From an uncultured bacterium (GTDB lineage: Bacteria > Desulfobacterota > Desulfobulbia > Desulfobulbales > Desulfobulbaceae), in the NCBI GenBank assembly GCA_903896915.1, contig CAITZN010000171.1, positions 1 to 6,439 on the forward strand: a DNA stretch of 6,439 bases, read 5' to 3'. The translations under genes and the position numbers were made by a program. Positions 4,851-6,439 of the stretch are shown one piece after another. Each line of letters begins with the position of its first letter. Position 1 is the first letter of the stretch. Under the pieces are notes generated by a model. That model was not told the origin of the DNA. It worked only from the letters and a program-made list of their open reading frames with translations, and did no database searches.

Positions 4851-6439
4851 GCCGGATTTTCAACGATATGGGGAGTGATAAAGATATACAGATTGGTCTT
4901 CTGCCCAGTGGTGCTATGCGACTTGAACAACCAGCCCAAAATAGGTATGTCGCCCAGAAACGGGACTTTGTACTCACCGGTGGTGGTATCCTGACCAATC
5001 ATCCCGCCGATAACCACCGTCTCCTCATTGTGGATAACCACCGTAGTATTCGCTGTTCGCGTGAAGGTGGTGGGAGTGCTGGTGGTGGTCGACGTGTCCT
5101 TGAGCTTGACCACCTCGACTCCGATCTCCATTCGTATAACCTCCGCCTGATTGACCTGGGGGGTTATGGTCAGGCTGGTGGCCACATCTTTATATTCATA
5201 GTTGGTATAATCCTGCTGGGTGCCGGATGTAGTGTTTTTGCTGGTGATATAGGGGACGTTTTCACCAACCTTGATGGTGGCTTTTTTATTGTCAGTCGTC
5301 AGGATCTGCGGGGTGGCGATGACATTGATATCAGAGTCGCTCTTGTAGGCGTTCACCACCGCTCCCAGATTGGGAAAGGTGACATCACCTATTTGAATCC
5401 CCTTTTTCAGAACCCCCAAGCTGAAACCAGCAGGCAGCTTGCCTGGATCCGTCGTCATCCCATTCAAGGCCTCGTAAGGAGCTGCTTGATTGCCGCTGAA
5501 ACCACCGACAACATCACCACCTCCAGTAGCCCACTGCACCCCAATATTGAAATTTTTATCCACCCGCACTTCCATGATCAAGGCTTCCAGGTAAACCATC
5601 CGCCGCGGGATATCGAGCTTCTTGATGACATCGGCCACCACCTCATATTCCTCGCGAGGACCGGTGATAATCAGCGAATTGGTAGCCGTATCGGCCACTA
5701 TCTTGACGTCCTTGGAAACAGCCGGCGTTGAGGGGGAGCTAGCGGCAGGGCTTGACGAGGAAGCCCCGGATCCTTTGGAACCGGTCCGGTCACCAGGAAG
5801 ATTCATCAGGACCTTAACCATTTCTTCGGCATTGGCATGCTGCAGGAAAATGACCCGCAGATTACCCTCTCCCCTGGGTACATTCGCATCCAGTCGTGAG
5901 ACAAGATCACGGACCCTCGACATCGAGGCTTTGGACGCGAAGATGATCAAGGAGTTGGTCCGCTCAAAAGAAATAATTTTGACCGCGTCGGGATTGACTC
6001 CCTTCTGGGCGGCGGTAGGGACGAACAGCTGGCCGATGGCCTTGGACACACTTTCGGCGGAGGTGTTGTGCAGAGTAATAATAGCAAGTTCTCCGCTCTC
6101 TGCGGGTACATCAACCGTCCTGATGATATCCATCAGACGGGCAATGTTCGAAGAATAATCGGTGATAATGAGTATGCCCGAATTGGCCTGGGCGGTCATC
6201 ACGCTGTTTTTTGAGACCAGCGGGGTCAACATGGTTTTGACCTCTTCCGCATTAGCGTGCTTGAGAGATATGATCTGGGTGACCACCGTATCATCTTCCG
6301 AGGTGGCATCCCCCTGTCGCACTGTGGCTATATTTTTTGACCGTGCCATTGCCGAGGGCACAATTTTAACCACTGAACCGCTTGGTATGGCCGCAAAACC
6401 ATGGACTTCAAGGACTGATTCAAAAACCCGATAGGCATC
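4439..6439 (-). CDS. gspD: Type II secretion outer-membrane secretin GspD, 5' partial, with C-terminal TPR repeats
   Basis: GspD forms the multimeric outer-membrane channel of the T2SS. The frame is open from the window edge; the GTG at 6371-6373 is internal, because DAYRVFESVLEVHGF before it is good secretin sequence. The signal peptide and most of N0 lie outside. Counting from the first codon in view, the end of N0 is at about 1-30, N1 at 51-112 (ISLKHANAEEV), N2 at 117-184 and N3 at about 192-276, with a Ser/Pro/Gly-rich loop at 216-242. The secretin barrel spans about 280-525 with the family signature VPFLGDIPILG (491-501) and a closing FITPHIVENP. Then come about 137 further residues, including two TPR-like units at about 567-632. 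The gene ends TAA TGA. The barrel and periplasmic domains look undamaged. The next gene on the strand is the gspE remnant, 73 bases on, the usual D-E order. Confidence 0.95.
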   Translation of the reverse strand, partial: DAYRVFESVLEVHGFAAIPSGSVVKIVPSAMARSKNIATVRQGDATSEDDTVVTQIISLKHANAEEVKTMLTPLVSKNSVMTAQANSGILIITDYSSNIARLMDIIRTVDVPAESGELAIITLHNTSAESVSKAIGQLFVPTAAQKGVNPDAVKIISFERTNSLIIFASKASMSRVRDLVSRLDANVPRGEGNLRVIFLQHANAEEMVKVLMNLPGDRTGSKGSGASSSSPAASSPSTPAVSKDVKIVADTATNSLIITGPREEYEVVADVIKKLDIPRRMVYLEALIMEVRVDKNFNIGVQWATGGGDVVGGFSGNQAAPYEALNGMTTDPGKLPAGFSLGVLKKGIQIGDVTFPNLGAVVNAYKSDSDINVIATPQILTTDNKKATIKVGENVPYITSKNTTSGTQQDYTNYEYKDVATSLTITPQVNQAEVIRMEIGVEVVKLKDTSTTTSTPTTFTRTANTTVVIHNEETVVIGGMIGQDTTTGEYKVPFLGDIPILGWLFKSHSTTGQKTNLYIFITPHIVENPAELAELYYKKRDAMKKVHDEPGDAANQFFDKESDPRHSLALAEIGADKLKKNDLVRAREYFMKALKIDPNNGVVLLNMGTICEREGKKAEAESWYSKVLALVPSKEEKDGNIQVTEPLKVIARENIKRLGLGKKTNK

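Noticed and set aside
4364..5731. A 455-codon open frame on the + strand
   Set aside because: It lies wholly antisense to gspD and the start of gspE, shows no family resemblance, and its low-complexity composition follows from the opposite strand. The gspD reading has all secretin motifs.
1..6439. CRISPR arrays, tRNA or rRNA genes, insertion-sequence ends
   Set aside because: I saw no regularly spaced repeats, no cloverleaf with a TTCRA-type arm, no rRNA-like sequence and no transposase or paired terminal inverted repeats. The only mobile-element trace is the recombinase fragment at the left end.

Overview
The window reads as a bacterial chromosomal segment of moderate GC content carrying type II secretion (T2SS) genes, a DtxR-type metal-dependent repressor and the start of recN. 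The style of the proteins (a GspE remnant with a CxxC-CxxC zinc motif, and an iron-type DtxR repressor with a cysteine-rich tail) suggests a Gram-negative anaerobe such as a sulfate-reducing Desulfobulbales-like Thermodesulfobacteriota. This is inference from family appearance; no phylogenetic marker lies in the window. The secretin gene itself requires an outer membrane.

Layout. Positions 1 to about 210 hold, on the + strand, an internal piece of a tyrosine recombinase of the kind common in Bacteroidota. It is visibly more AT-rich than the rest and stops abruptly inside recN. Positions about 220 to 861 (- strand) encode the ATP-binding N-terminal part of RecN, whose remaining two thirds are missing. 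recN is divergent from a complete DtxR-family regulator (979-1491, +), with candidate promoters for the two overlapping in the 117-base gap. An intact gspF (1621-2844, +) follows with its own candidate promoter. It meets gspE tail to tail, overlapping by 11 bases. gspE (2834-4365, -) is a clear pseudogene: several frame changes and an internal deletion in the N-terminal half, two in-frame TAG codons in the C-terminal half, and a ruined Walker A motif. Upstream of it on the same strand is gspD (4439 to beyond 6439), open through the window end, encoding a secretin with an unusual C-terminal pair of TPR repeats.

How the genes work together. GspD forms the outer-membrane channel, GspF the inner-membrane platform and GspE the cytoplasmic ATPase of one T2SS. 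Here channel and platform genes are intact while the motor gene is broken, and gspF is inverted relative to gspD-gspE. Either this T2SS has lost its function recently, or a GspE encoded elsewhere replaces it, or the assembly has local errors. The recombinase/recN junction is either a real rearrangement or an assembly chimera. I do not see a convincing new multi-gene system. The features most worth following up are the TPR-tailed secretin, the broken motor gene between intact partners and the DtxR cysteine tail.
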